Assembly: GCF_003236395.1 (NCBI RefSeq)
Contig: NZ_POUD01000004.1
Span: 34,754 to 98,753 of the forward strand
Direction: 5' to 3'
Source: Nonomuraea aridisoli
GTDB taxonomy: Bacteria; Actinomycetota; Actinomycetes; Streptosporangiales; Streptosporangiaceae
Length of the DNA: 64,000 bases
The translations under genes and the position numbers were made by a program. Positions within the stretch are counted from its first letter, which is position 1, and every line of letters starts with the position of its first letter. Under the pieces are notes generated by a model. The model was not told the DNA's origin and ran no database searches. It saw only the letters and a program-made list of their open reading frames with translations. This document shows, in pieces, positions 35,272 to 43,783 of the stretch.

Positions 35272-35694
35272 TCCGCCCCCCTGTACCGGGTCGAAACTCA
35301 CCGCGTCGGGCTTGAGCCGGAAGTTCTCCGAAGTGGCTACGCCACTCGGGCACTCATTGATCATCCCGCCCAGCATGCGGTCGGTGCACTCGGCTTCGCC
35401 TCGCCTCGGCCCAGCAGCACCAGCCGGCCGAACAACCGAATCCTGATCAGTCTCAGGAGACGGACAGGCACAAGAATCGATCTTGCCCGTACCGCCGCAT
35501 CAGGGTTCTGAAGCGGTACAGAGGTCCTACGGATTTGAGATCCAGTTCGGGCCGTTCCAGATCGTTCAATGCCGGTCAAACGCCTGTACGCGGTCCATGA
35601 ACGACCTCGTATTGCAATTCAAACTGCAACCGAGCTGCCCACAGCTCTACGGCTCGTGGCCGTTCCCCTGGTGGCGCACCCCATCGCCTGGAGG
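35272..35694. other. Gene-poor stretch, no feature identified
   Basis: 423 bases between GtrA and the lipoprotein gene. CCTACGGATT at 35527-35536 matches ten bases of the tRNA-Lys repeats to the right but without the flanking T-arm, so I do not call it an attachment site. Confidence 0.4.
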
Positions 35695-36099
35695 TCACCG
35701 AGACCTGCGCTCCTCCGAATAGATGTGCACACGGTGACCGTCGGTGTTGTTGATGACGGTTCTTCCAGCTAGTGGCCCCTTCAGTTGGAGCTTGACCGGG
35801 TGAGGGTGTCCGACCAAATTGGTGAGAACCTGTTCCTCCCAGGGCCACTGACGGGGACAGTCATCCTCCACCTGGATCCCGATGACGACCTTTGATGAGG
35901 ACTCATTCACCTCTGTGTCTGTCACCCGCTCACAGACCTTCGCGTATCTGGAAGGCGCTTTGAACAGCAACTCGACCGTCAAGGTGTGTCCGTCGGCTGA
36001 TACCCATGCTCCACTGATGTCCTCCCATGAGGAGGTGGCGCAGCCGGTAAGCACCAATGGGGCGCACCCCAGAGCGAGGAAGGCATTGCCAGGGGGCAT
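35695..36099 (-). CDS. Putative lipoprotein
   Basis: A 134-residue protein: MPPGNAFLALGCAPLVLTGC is a short lipoprotein signal with lipobox LTGC. The mature part (DISGAWVSADGHTLTVELLF, then two further cysteines in KVCERV and DDCPRQW) looks like a small beta-rich exported protein. ATG 36099 has no obvious SD. Unrecognised family; lower GC than the chromosome to the left. It lies at the left edge of the integration zone. Confidence 0.6.
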   Translation of the reverse strand: MPPGNAFLALGCAPLVLTGCATSSWEDISGAWVSADGHTLTVELLFKAPSRYAKVCERVTDTEVNESSSKVVIGIQVEDDCPRQWPWEEQVLTNLVGHPHPVKLQLKGPLAGRTVINNTDGHRVHIYSEERRSR

Positions 36100-36350
36100 G
36101 GAAGAAACCCTAGTACGTCTGCAACCCGCAGTTCGAAAATCAGCCACGTTACTCGGGTGAGCCAGGGTGAGGAAACGAAACCTGGATCGTCGATCGCCCT
36201 CCAAGCACGTTCGGTGACCGGCCACGCGGTGGCGATCGTGAGTGCTGCATCTGTTGGGCGGCGCGCCAATCCTGGCCGGAGCGTTCGGTCAGTACGGCGG
36301 GGCCGGCGTACGGCGCCCGGCCCGGTGTCCCGCCGCCGTCCGGGACCGGC

Positions 36351-36542
36351 CCCAAGGACGCCCGCGTGCACGGCGCCCGGCACACCGCCGCGACACTCCT
36401 CATCGAACAAGGCGTGGACATCAGCGTCGTTCAGGAAATCCTCGGCCACTCGCAACTGACCACAACGAAGCGCTACACGCACAACACCGCGTCACTCTCA
36501 ACGGAAGCAGCAACCCGCATGGGTCGGGCGTTCTGGGGATGA
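36351..36542 (+). pseudogene. Tyrosine integrase, C-terminal fragment (element left of att1)
   Basis: About 63 residues in one frame: [36 protein letters not shown], ending RMGRAFWG and stop. This is the catalytic end of a phage-type integrase, with HGARH (HxxR), LGHS and the nucleophile Tyr in RYTH. The N-terminal ~300 residues are missing. It ends 70 bases before att1, the usual int-att arrangement. It is clearly a different integrase from the remnants at 56 and 63 kb. Confidence 0.8.
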
Positions 36543-36611
36543 CTGCAACTGAAAATGCAACAGGGCGGACTTTCTGATCATGGAGATCGGGGAGTCCGCC
36601 CAGGTCGTTGG

Positions 36612-36658
36612 TGGTAGGGCGCCCGGGGCTCGAACCCGGAACCTACGGATTAAAAGTC
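36612..36658 (-). repeat. att1: 3' half of tRNA-Lys(TTT), direct repeat copy 1
   Basis: On the minus strand it reads anticodon loop CTTTTAA, TCCGTAGG, a T-stem CCGGG with loop TTCGAGC and CCCGG, then GCGCCCT-A-CCA. This is a tRNA 3' half with encoded CCA. There is no D-arm or 5' acceptor strand, so it is not a functional gene but the core of an integration site. Near-identical copies are at 47338, 63874 and, diverged, at 56999. Confidence 0.85.
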
Positions 36659-36820
36659 GCAGTTCTAAATGCCGACCACTATCGAATCGTGTCTCATTGT
36701 GTCGCGGTGTCATGCATTGCCCGCACTCGAAATGTCCAAGAATGCCGCCCGGTGTTATGCCGTATCAGGTGCCGATGAGCATCCAACGAGCAACCATGGG
36801 GCGGATAGCATCCCTTGACC
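36659..36820. repeat. Extended flank repeat next to att1 (copy at 47384-47546)
   Basis: About 160 bases after att1 match the bases after att2 at roughly 80% identity (shared blocks include ATGCCGCCCGGTG, ATGCCGTATCAGGTGCCG and TGAGCATCC). They are therefore the same end of two related integrated elements. The following 36821-37035 shows nothing I can support. Confidence 0.7.
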
Positions 36821-37035
36821 GTTCTTACTTTACCTCCGATTGGCGAGCTGACGTCCCGGATGGTTTGCGGTCCGGGAGGGGTTGATGAGGTCCCCAACGG
36901 ACCTGTGGTGATCGTTCAGAAACGAGCGAATCCGGGATGGGGCCGCCACACGCAGTTCGGCGACCACGTCACCGGCTCCCCGGAACATCGACTCCTCCTG
37001 GTGGGCCGTCGCAACAAGGTGGGACGGCCTGCGCG

Positions 37036-37740
37036 TCAGCCGCGCCGGACGCCGTGCTGGTGGGCCGTGGTTGATGTATTTGTAGCGAAGCCTCTCGTCA
37101 TCAACCACACGGCGAAGACAAGGCTCTGCAGGCCCAGTGGCGCATTCATGGCCAGGTAGAGTGGCGTGACCACGTCAGTTAGGCGAAGCAGCACCAAGAA
37201 GCTCGCCGATATAGCTGCTCCGATTCCCAGAAATCCCCAGCTGGATAGCCATCGAGGGACAGATCTCGACTGCCATAGAATGCGGAACAACAGGAGATCT
37301 CCGAGGCTCAGCGAGATGATCAATGCGACGTGATTGACCAAGTCGCGCGCTGTCCGCAGCAACTCGCCCACGACCTCGATGCGGGATGCGTCCGAAGCGC
37401 CGGCTTGGGTGAATCCATGGCCCAGCACAAGAAACAAGGGCAGGAGGATTACGCCTATGAAGTGGAATGTCGCTGCGATGAGCCTGAACCCAAGGAAACC
37501 CAGACTGAGCGCTTCGTTCTCCGCCCTCAATGTCGGATAAAGGTACAGCGCGAACCCGACATAGGCGGGGATCATGATGGACTGAGCAACTGCGCCGACG
37601 ATGACCTGGCTCTCGTGTGCGGAAATGAGAGCGAGAGGGCGTGGCTCCTCGAGAGCGGGAACGATGCTCAGCGCACCGGCGATCATGCCTACGATGACCA
37701 GTGTGCCCGCAATTGCGGTTGCCCGCCTGTTTGTATGCAC
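37036..37740 (-). CDS. DUF4386 family membrane protein
   Basis: A 234-residue protein with six hydrophobic segments: TAIAGTLVIVGMIAGALSIV, VGAVAQSIMIPAYVGFALYL, LGFLGFRLIAATFHFIGVIL, VALIISLSLGDLLLFRILW, SWGFLGIGAAISASFLVLLR and MNAPLGLQSLVFAVWLMTR. The pattern fits DUF4386, a family of unknown function. GTG 37740 has AGGA at suitable spacing. It lies beside, and in the same direction as, the second nitroreductase gene. Confidence 0.75.
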   Translation of the reverse strand: MHTNRRATAIAGTLVIVGMIAGALSIVPALEEPRPLALISAHESQVIVGAVAQSIMIPAYVGFALYLYPTLRAENEALSLGFLGFRLIAATFHFIGVILLPLFLVLGHGFTQAGASDASRIEVVGELLRTARDLVNHVALIISLSLGDLLLFRILWQSRSVPRWLSSWGFLGIGAAISASFLVLLRLTDVVTPLYLAMNAPLGLQSLVFAVWLMTRGFATNTSTTAHQHGVRRG

Positions 37741-37847
37741 GATGCTTGTCCTGTTGTCGTGGTGGCGGAGTGGGTCGGCGCCGGATCGGCGAGCCGGTTC
37801 AGGCTTTCCGACGCGCAAGACGGGGACTGCCGAGGCGGCGGCCAGGG

Positions 37848-38222
37848 TCAGCCCGTGAGCAGGTCCATGCGGAGGAACTCGGTGATGCGGAGCAGCTTCG
37901 GTGGGCGTGCCACCTCATCGGGGAGGGCCTGGAACGCCTCCTCCTTACCGACAAGGCGTGGGGCGGTGAGTTCCACATCTCTCCCGTCGACCCGGAGTCG
38001 CGCACCTCTGGCCGCCAGGACGTTCTGCACCCAATCGGAGCGCGATCCATACACCAGAACGAACAGGTAACCGCTGTCGACGGGGTGCGCATCGAGCGGC
38101 GTGCGGTACGTAGCGCCAGAAATGCGACCGACGTGAATCAGCACCGGCCACCTCCCGCCGGTTATCGCGCGGGGATTGAACACTCTCTTGTTCAGGTGCC
38201 CCCACCACCTCGGCATCGGCAT
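37848..38222 (-). CDS. Nitroreductase family deazaflavin-dependent oxidoreductase (second copy)
   Basis: A 124-residue paralogue of the gene at 24694, same length and end to end alignable: starts MPMPRWWGHLNKRVFNPRAI, has LIHVGRISGATYRTPLDAHP and LFVLVYGSRSDWVQNVL. The gene, its upstream triple operator and the first third of the TetR gene lie in inverted orientation relative to the first copy. It appears intact and presumably F420-dependent, but its local repressor is truncated, so control may fall to the first TetR. Confidence 0.85.
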   Translation of the reverse strand: MPMPRWWGHLNKRVFNPRAITGGRWPVLIHVGRISGATYRTPLDAHPVDSGYLFVLVYGSRSDWVQNVLAARGARLRVDGRDVELTAPRLVGKEEAFQALPDEVARPPKLLRITEFLRMDLLTG

Positions 38223-38304
38223 TGAAATCTCCTTCTCTCGCTCCGGCGGGGCACGTCACAGGTCAGGTGTTGGCTGAACCCTGGCTGACGCGAACCTGGA
38301 TAGC

Positions 38305-38355
38305 CTTACACCGGTAAGGCTACTTACGGATGTAAGGCTGGCTTACGCTCGTAAG
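38305..38355. promoter_or_regulatory. Three tandem CTTAC-N4-GTAAG operators (second copy)
   Basis: CTTACACCGGTAAG (38305-38318), CTTACGGATGTAAG (38323-38336) and CTTACGCTCGTAAG (38342-38355). Spacing is 18 then 19 bp, the mirror of the first array. Only the arm sequences are conserved between the copies. Confidence 0.82.
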
Positions 38356-38386
38356 GCTGTCAACCCGCCCACACCCCGGAGTCGTC

Positions 38387-38596
38387 GTGCCACCACCACA
38401 ACCGCTCAGCAGAGGCCTCGTGTTGGAAGCCGCGATCCGGGTCGCGGATCGCGGCGGTGTGGAAGCGATCACGATGCGCCGGGTGGCGCAGGAACTGGGT
38501 GTGGAGGCGGTGTCGCTCTACCATCACGTGCCGAACAAAGACGCGATCCTCGACGGCGTGGTCGACAAGGTGTTCGCGGCGATCAAGCTACCCGGG
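38387..38596 (+). pseudogene. Truncated TetR regulator (second copy)
   Basis: The first ~69 residues match the regulator at 23916-24587, including ITMRRVAQELGVEAVSLYHH and KDAILDGVVDKVFAAIKLP. Homology stops at about 38592 and the frame runs into unrelated sequence, so the ligand-binding domain is lost. The DNA-binding helices are complete; a fusion product reading on would be a non-native protein. Confidence 0.82.
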
Positions 38597-38721
38597 TGTG
38601 GCAGCGCATCATCGACATTGACCGGGAGCTGTTCATGCACGCCGTGGCCCAGGCCATCTCGGCGCACACGCCCACGATCGTGCCAATACCGCCCGGCCGC
38701 CTCCAGGAGGTGTCCGCGTGA
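38596..38721 (+). pseudogene. C-terminal fragment of an unidentified gene
   Basis: From the break in the TetR copy an open frame gives VWQRIIDIDRELFMHAVAQA, then SAHTPTIVPIPPGRLQEVSA and stop. The stop overlaps the start of the next gene (GTGA), showing it was the end of a real upstream gene whose front was lost when the TetR segment joined it. Family not recognised. Confidence 0.5.
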
Positions 38722-39110
38722 ACAAGCGAGACGTGGCCGGGCAGGCGGCCCCGCGCGCAGGCGGGAATGCCGCGCCGCGTCTTGGCGCGGCCCGGCCTGC
38801 GGATAGGGGCGGTGCTCCCCTTGCCGGACGCGCCCTCACGGCCGACCCATTCGAGTGGACGGCGTACGTCTCACTCGGTGGCACACTTCGGACCGCCCAC
38901 ACCTCGTGCTGCGGCCGATACGAGTTGGCGTCCCAGGGTGGCCAGTACTTCGTGCTGCGCCAGACCCAGGAGGGCGGCTACGAGGAGACGGGCCAAGGCC
39001 GCACCCATCCCAAGGTGGTCGAGATCTACACCGCCCTGATGATCGAGCATCACAACGACGAGCACGCCCGCCGCAGGGAAAGGCCGAAGCGCGACGACTT
39101 CCTCCTCTGA
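38718..39110 (+). CDS. Hypothetical protein (element cargo)
   Basis: A 130-residue hydrophilic protein starting at GTG 38718, coupled to the preceding fragment. The first ~40 residues are Ala/Gly/Arg-rich; the rest (FEWTAYVSLGGTLRTAHTSC, QYFVLRQTQEGGYEETGQGR, EIYTALMIEHHNDEHARR) is well biased coding sequence. No family recognised. Confidence 0.5.
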   Translation: MNKRDVAGQAAPRAGGNAAPRLGAARPADRGGAPLAGRALTADPFEWTAYVSLGGTLRTAHTSCCGRYELASQGGQYFVLRQTQEGGYEETGQGRTHPKVVEIYTALMIEHHNDEHARRRERPKRDDFLL

Positions 39111-39198
39111 AGGGACGGCGTGGCTAATCCCCGGGACTGCCCCCAATAGCGACCATCGACCAGTTGTCCATGACGACCAAGAAAGGGGGACCCCACCC

Positions 39199-40234
39199 GT
39201 CACCACCGACAACGACGTCCAGGACGCCGCCGCCCTGCGTGACGCCATGACCACCGCCGTGGCGGCCAGGTGCGGAGAGTGGGGCTTCCCGCTCCCCGTG
39301 CAGATCGAGGCCGCGTTCCGTGCGGTTCCCCGGCATTTCTTCGCCCCCGAGGTATCGCCGGAGGCGGCGTACGCGGTGGACATCGTCGAAGGTGCGGGTC
39401 GTCACGGCCGACGCCGAACACGGCTGGGAGGCCGACGCCCCGTACGACCGGATCATGGTCACGGTGGGAGCGTGGGACATTCCTCCGGCTTGGCGCGGGC
39501 AGCTCGCCAAGGGCGGCAGGATCGTCGTTCCGCTGCGGATGAAGGGCATCACCCGCTCCCTGGCTCTCGAACGCACCAACGACCACCTGGTCAGCTTGTC
39601 TCAGGGGGTCTGCGGCTTCGTCAAGATGCAGGGCGTCGGCGCTCACGACGAGTACCTGTGGCCCCTCAAGGGCGAGAGGGTGGGCCTGCGGTTCGATGAC
39701 GGCAACCTTGCCGACCGGCACAAATTGGACGGCGTGCTCACCGGCGAGCACGCCGCGGCATGGTCCGGGGTGACCGTGGCCCGCTCCGAGCCGTTTCCCG
39801 ATCTGCCCCTGTGGATGGCGACAGCGCTGCCCGGCTTCTGCAACCTCACCGTGGACGTTCCCGAAGGGGAGGATCCCGGGATCGTGTCCGCGGAGGGAGG
39901 CAGATGGTTCCCCTTCGCTGCGGTCGTGGGCGACTCGTTTGCCTACCTGTCCGTCCGTCCGGCCGGGGAGGGCATTGTCGAGTTCGGGGCGCACGGCTAT
40001 GGCCCGCACGGCGGCGAGGTCGCCCAGGCCATTGTGGAGCAGGTCCAGGTGTGGGATCGCGACTACCGTGGCGGCCCTGGCCCGCAGTTCGAGGTGTGGC
40101 CGATCGACCGCCCTGCCGAGGTGCTCCCCAAGAGCGTAGTCATCACCAAGCAGCACACTCACGTCACGATTTCCTGGCCGGAGGTGGGAGAGACAGTTCA
40201 GGACCAGGTTGCTCCACGCATCCAGCAACAGTGA
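39199..40234 (+). pseudogene. FxLD-system-type methyltransferase with the SAM-binding core deleted
   Basis: The N-terminal part (AMTTAVAARCGEWGFPLPVQ, VPRHFFAPEVSPEAAYAVDI) resembles the isoaspartate-O-methyltransferase-like enzyme of FxLD lanthipeptide clusters. At ~39390 the frame changes directly to VRVVTADAEHGWEADAPYDR and continues to a normal C terminus. Some 55 residues with the glycine-rich SAM motif I are missing and the frame is shifted, so the enzyme cannot work. The native start is unclear; an ATG at 39247 and the open frame from 39199 are both possible. No precursor peptide or lanthionine synthetase is visible. Confidence 0.72.
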
Positions 40235-40388
40235 GAGGAGACCCTCACCACACGGTCACAGGTCGAGCGCTCCGTCTCACATTGCCTATCTACGTGTGAT
40301 ACGGCCCGCGACAGAAACGGAGAGACCACGATGACATCGCCCCCGTCCCGGCTCGGTGCCCTCCGGGCCTCAGCCTGATCTGCAAGGC

Positions 40389-40780
40389 ATGGGCAGCGCC
40401 CGGCTGACCATCGGCAAGACCTTCACCTTCGAGGCGTCCCACCGCCTGCATGGGCTGCCTGATGGGCACAAATGCGCCCGCCTGCACGGTCACAGCTACC
40501 AGGTGGCCGTCGAGCTCACCGCCGACCAGTTGACCGGCCCAGGATTCGTCACCGGCTTCGGCGACCTGTCGCCGTTCGGCACCTATCTCGCTGAGTGCTT
40601 CGACCATCGCACCTGAACGATGTGCTCGACGTCGAACCGGCCTCCGAGCGGCTGGCCATCCACCTGGCCAGGTGGTTCCTCGACAACGTGCAACCGGTCA
40701 TCGCCGGGCGGCTGGTCGCAGTCACCGTGAGCGAGACCCCGAAGACGTGGGCACGCTGCACGGTCGGAGACGCATCATGA
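40389..40780 (+). pseudogene. queD: 6-carboxy-5,6,7,8-tetrahydropterin synthase with single-base frameshift
   Basis: The first frame has FTFEASHRLHGLPDGHKCAR and LHGHSYQVAVEL, with the zinc His residues and the catalytic Cys, up to ECFDHR. The expected continuation HLNDVLDVEPASERLAIHLA is in the next frame; one C is missing near 40609-40611 (CATCGC-ACCTG instead of CATCGCCACCTG). The rest is intact, with the stop overlapping queE (ATGA). A sequencing error is possible. QueD makes 6-carboxytetrahydropterin on the way to preQ0. Confidence 0.8.
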
Positions 40781-41499
40781 CCGCCACAGCGGTGTCCGCA
40801 CCGTCCCGCGCCGCAGAGCTCTTACTCGCCGAGCGCTTCGGACCGACGCTGCAAGGCGAGGGACCCAGCATCGGCCAGTCCGCGCTGTTCATCCGCCTCT
40901 CACGATGCAACCTGTCATGCACCTGGTGCGACACGCCGTACACGTGGGACAGCGCGCGGTTCGACCTGCGGCAGCAAAGCGAGCGCACCTCCGTCGCCGA
41001 CCTGGTCGCGTGGGCGCTGGCCCATCCTGTGCCGCTGATCGTCATCACGGGCGGAGAACCGCTGCTACAGCAGCGCCACCTGCCCGCGCTGGCCGAGCCA
41101 CTGCTGCAGGCCGGCCGCCGCCTGGAGATCGAGACCAACGGCACGGTCGCTCCCGATTCGGCGCTGCTGCTGGCCGGGCTGCGCTTCAACGTCTCTCCCA
41201 AACTGGCAAACGCTGGCGTGCCAGCCGACCGACGCATCAAGTCCGCCGCTCTGGAGGCACTGTCGGCCAGCGGGAAGGCGGTGTTCAAGTTCGTCGCCCG
41301 CGACGCGGCCGATCTTGCCGATCTCGCCGAGCTCGCCGAGCGGTTCGCCATGAGGCAGGTGTGGGTGATGCCTGAAGGCGTCACCGCCGATGACGTGCTG
41401 GGCTGCGCCCAGGCGCTCGCCGAAACGGTCATCGCCCGCGGCTGGTCGCTGTCCCTACGGCTGCACGTTCTGCTGTGGGGCGACGAACGTGGCCGATAA
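40777..41499 (+). CDS. queE: 7-carboxy-7-deazaguanine synthase (radical SAM)
   Basis: A 240-residue radical SAM enzyme. The cluster motif is C44-x3-C48-x2-C51 in LSRCNLSCTWCDTPYTWD, with the glycine motif VITGGEPLLQ, ETNGTV and FNVSPKLANAG typical of QueE. It rearranges 6-carboxytetrahydropterin to 7-carboxy-7-deazaguanine. Start overlaps the frameshifted queD. It looks complete, but with queD broken and folE truncated the local pathway cannot run alone. No queC is visible. Confidence 0.9.
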   Translation: MTATAVSAPSRAAELLLAERFGPTLQGEGPSIGQSALFIRLSRCNLSCTWCDTPYTWDSARFDLRQQSERTSVADLVAWALAHPVPLIVITGGEPLLQQRHLPALAEPLLQAGRRLEIETNGTVAPDSALLLAGLRFNVSPKLANAGVPADRRIKSAALEALSASGKAVFKFVARDAADLADLAELAERFAMRQVWVMPEGVTADDVLGCAQALAETVIARGWSLSLRLHVLLWGDERGR

Positions 41500-41585
41500 C
41501 CGTGCTGCCGCTCACGCATGCACCCCCTCTGCCTGGCCGGTGACGGGCCACTTCTCCTGGCTCAGCCCTGGAAGTGAGGAAAAAC

Positions 41586-41882
41586 ATGACCACGAACGCC
41601 GTGCGGTCCTTTGATACGGCGCATCCCAGCCGAGCTGTTTCACGACCGACCGATGACATACCGGGCTCGACGGTAGACGTGCCCCGCGTGACCGAGCTCA
41701 TCCGCGAACTGCTCATCGCTCTCGGAGAAGATCCCTACCGCGAGGGCCTGCTCGACACGCCGACCTGGCACCCGTGGAGTTCCACGCCGTCGAAGCCGGC
41801 CTCCACGGAACGTGAGGATCCGCTCGGCACGCCGCTGCCTGAACGGGGCAGCCGGGTCGTCATCACAACGGGCCGACAGTGA
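41586..41882 (+). pseudogene. folE: GTP cyclohydrolase I, N-terminal fragment
   Basis: The first ~62 residues are the FolE start (VPRVTELIRELLIALGEDPY, REGLLDTP), preceded by GAGGAAAAAC and ATG 41586. After DTP the frame becomes unrelated and stops at 41882, so the catalytic domain is absent. A different frame just past the break reads LAPVEFHAVEAGLHGT, perhaps the tail of another gene. Together with queD and queE it is the relic of a preQ0 operon. Confidence 0.7.
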
Positions 41883-41918
41883 CATCACGTCCTTCACCGA
41901 TCGAAGGCGGACCGTCGC

Positions 41919-42521
41919 TTACAGCCAGTCGTGTTCGCGGGCGTAGCGCGCCGCGTCGTGACGGGTGTGGGTCTGGGTCTTCTGCATCGCGTTGGAGAGG
42001 TAGTTGCGCACCGTGCCCTGCGCGAGGTGGAGCCGGCTGGCGATGTCGGCGACCGAGTAACCAGAGCCGGTCTCCCGCAGGACGTCGAGTTCGCGGTCGG
42101 TCAGGGGGCAGTCATCGATGACGGCCAGCGCGGAGACCTCCGGGTCGATCCAGCGCCTGCCGGTGTGCAGGGTGGCGATGACGGAGGTGATGTGGGCCGG
42201 CTCGGAGGACTTGCTGACGAAGCCCTGGACACCGAGTTTCAAGGCCTTTCGCAGCACGCCCGGCCGGGCGTGCCGGGTCAGCATGAGGACCACCTGGTCC
42301 GGGCGCGCGCGGCGGATCTGCGCGACCGCGCCGAGGCCGTCCACGCCCGGCATCTCCAGGTCGATGACCAGCACGTCGGGTCGGTGCCGCAGGGTGGCTT
42401 CGATGGCCGTCTGTCCGTCTTGCGCCTCGGCGAGGACGGTGATGTCGCCCTCCAGCGGCAGTAGTGCGGCCAGGGCCGTGCGGAGCAGCACCTCGTCGTC
42501 GGCGAGCACGATGGTCGTCAT
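41919..42521 (-). CDS. NarL/LuxR family response regulator
   Basis: A 200-residue protein. Receiver domain with acidic pair in VLADDE, phospho-acceptor Asp54 in VLVIDLEMPGVDG and Lys in GFVSKSS; C-terminal LuxR-type helix-turn-helix (LTDRELDVLRETGSGYSVAD, IASRLHLAQGTVRNYLSNA). Its ATG overlaps the stop of the sensor kinase gene (ATGA). It probably acts on the divergent ABC operon across the GTGA-N7-TCAC region. Confidence 0.93.
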   Translation of the reverse strand: MTTIVLADDEVLLRTALAALLPLEGDITVLAEAQDGQTAIEATLRHRPDVLVIDLEMPGVDGLGAVAQIRRARPDQVVLMLTRHARPGVLRKALKLGVQGFVSKSSEPAHITSVIATLHTGRRWIDPEVSALAVIDDCPLTDRELDVLRETGSGYSVADIASRLHLAQGTVRNYLSNAMQKTQTHTRHDAARYAREHDWL

Positions 42522-43669
42522 CGGTCGTTCTCCCGCGCGGCCGCGGTCGTGCCGGTACGGGCGGGCGGGAACATCGCGGCCGTCCGGAACCGTCCGTCGT
42601 GCTGTTCCACGATCAGCTCGCCCCCGTCGCCGGACACCCGTTGTCGCAGGGCCGACAGCCCCCTGAGCTCCGGAGGTGAGTTGCCCGCCACCCCGTCGTT
42701 GACGATCGTGATACCCGCCTCGGAAAGCGTGATCTGCACCTGGGTGGCCTGTGCGTGCCGCAGGATGTTGGTGGTCGTCTCGCGCAGAACTTGGCCGAGC
42801 AGTTCGCCGGCTTGGGCGTCGACCTCGGCCTCCCGTGTCAGCCGCACCCGGATGCCTGCGGCCTCGAACAGGTTCTTCGCGTTCTCGATCTCCGCCGAGA
42901 GGTTGAGCCGCCGTTGGGCGTAGGCGAGTTCCTTGGTCTGCGCGATGGTGTCGCTGACCAAGGCGTACGTCTCGCGTAGTTCCTTCTCCGCCCGTCCGGC
43001 GTCGCGGAGCAGCATCTTCTGCGCCAGCGCGATCTTCAGCTTCACCACGTGCAGGGTGTGGCCCTGGATGTCGTGCAGGTCGCTGGCGAACCGGACGCGT
43101 TCTCGGACGACAGCCAGCTCCGCCTCGCGCTCCCGGGTCTGGTCGAGTTCCCGGATGAGGTCGTAGAACCGCTCGCCCAGCAGGGTCATGACCGTCACCA
43201 GGGCGGTGAGGGCAGTCGGGGTGAGGACGTAGCTGACCAGGACCTCGCGTACGTCGTCCCGCTCCACCAGGAGCCGCGCCGCGCCGACGACGGCGACGTA
43301 GGAGAACAGCCCGGCCACCGCCAGGGCCCGACGCCGCCGCACCTCGCGCAGGGCGAGGGAACCCACGGCGCAGACACCCCAGTACGCGTTCGGGCTGCCG
43401 GTCAGCAGTACCCCCAGCGGCCACACGGCTCCCGCCACGATCATGGCGGGCAGCGCGACCCGGGCGAGGTCGTTGGCCGTCCACCGTTCGAAGGCCACCA
43501 AAGCCGCCGCGAACCCCGGAGCCAGGACGACGACGTGCCACCAGGCATGTGCGTCGATGTACATGAGGGCTACCGCAGCGATCATGAGCGGCGGCAGTGA
43601 GGCCGCGAGATTGAGCCGGCGCAGCCGTCCCTGCGTCGACTCGGTGTAGCGCGGCGATCTTGTGGTCAC
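42518..43669 (-). CDS. Sensor histidine kinase (HisKA_3 type)
   Basis: A 383-residue protein with an N-terminal membrane region of about five helices (residues ~20-165), followed by a HisKA_3 dimerisation domain with phospho-acceptor His199 in SDLHDIQGHTLHVVKLKIAL. The HATPase N-box is ETTTNILRHAQATQVQ, with a G-box GLSALRQRV region. GTG 43669 is taken as the start. Co-transcribed with its response regulator. This DesK-like type commonly senses envelope stress or antibiotics in Gram-positive bacteria. Confidence 0.92.
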   Translation of the reverse strand: MTTRSPRYTESTQGRLRRLNLAASLPPLMIAAVALMYIDAHAWWHVVVLAPGFAAALVAFERWTANDLARVALPAMIVAGAVWPLGVLLTGSPNAYWGVCAVGSLALREVRRRRALAVAGLFSYVAVVGAARLLVERDDVREVLVSYVLTPTALTALVTVMTLLGERFYDLIRELDQTREREAELAVVRERVRFASDLHDIQGHTLHVVKLKIALAQKMLLRDAGRAEKELRETYALVSDTIAQTKELAYAQRRLNLSAEIENAKNLFEAAGIRVRLTREAEVDAQAGELLGQVLRETTTNILRHAQATQVQITLSEAGITIVNDGVAGNSPPELRGLSALRQRVSGDGGELIVEQHDGRFRTAAMFPPARTGTTAAARENDR

Positions 43670-43701
43670 CGTCCCAGTATCCGCCTGCCGACCGGCCGCG
43701 A

Positions 43702-43783
43702 CCAGTGACACCACATCACATGGAGCCGTGACATGGTTGCACTGACGGGTGGCCGCGAGTCCCGCTGTCATGGATGCATGTCC
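43702..43783 (+). promoter_or_regulatory. Regulatory region of the ABC operon (copy at 46531-46612)
   Basis: Contains GTGA-N7-TCAC (43705-43719), a second GTGAC, and CTGACGGGTGGCCGCGAG, ending at the ATG of the ATPase gene. An ~80% identical segment occurs at 46531. There is no SD before ATG 43778, so the mRNA may be leaderless. Probable target of the adjacent response regulator. Confidence 0.6.

Noticed and set aside
35527..35550. A fifth, leftmost attachment site
   Set aside because: Only CCTACGGATT matches; the T-arm is missing and flanks do not align. Could be chance.
36612..36658. Functional tRNA-Lys gene
   Set aside because: Only the 3' half from the anticodon loop is present at all four copies; no D-arm or 5' acceptor strand follows on the minus strand.
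36815..37159. A 114-residue plus-strand gene right of att1
   Set aside because: Overlaps the end of the DUF4386 gene, begins in the repeat flank, and shows no recognisable family; left unannotated.
38718..40234. A functional FxLD lanthipeptide cluster
   Set aside because: Only a methyltransferase lacking its SAM core is present; no precursor peptide and no lanthionine synthetase visible.
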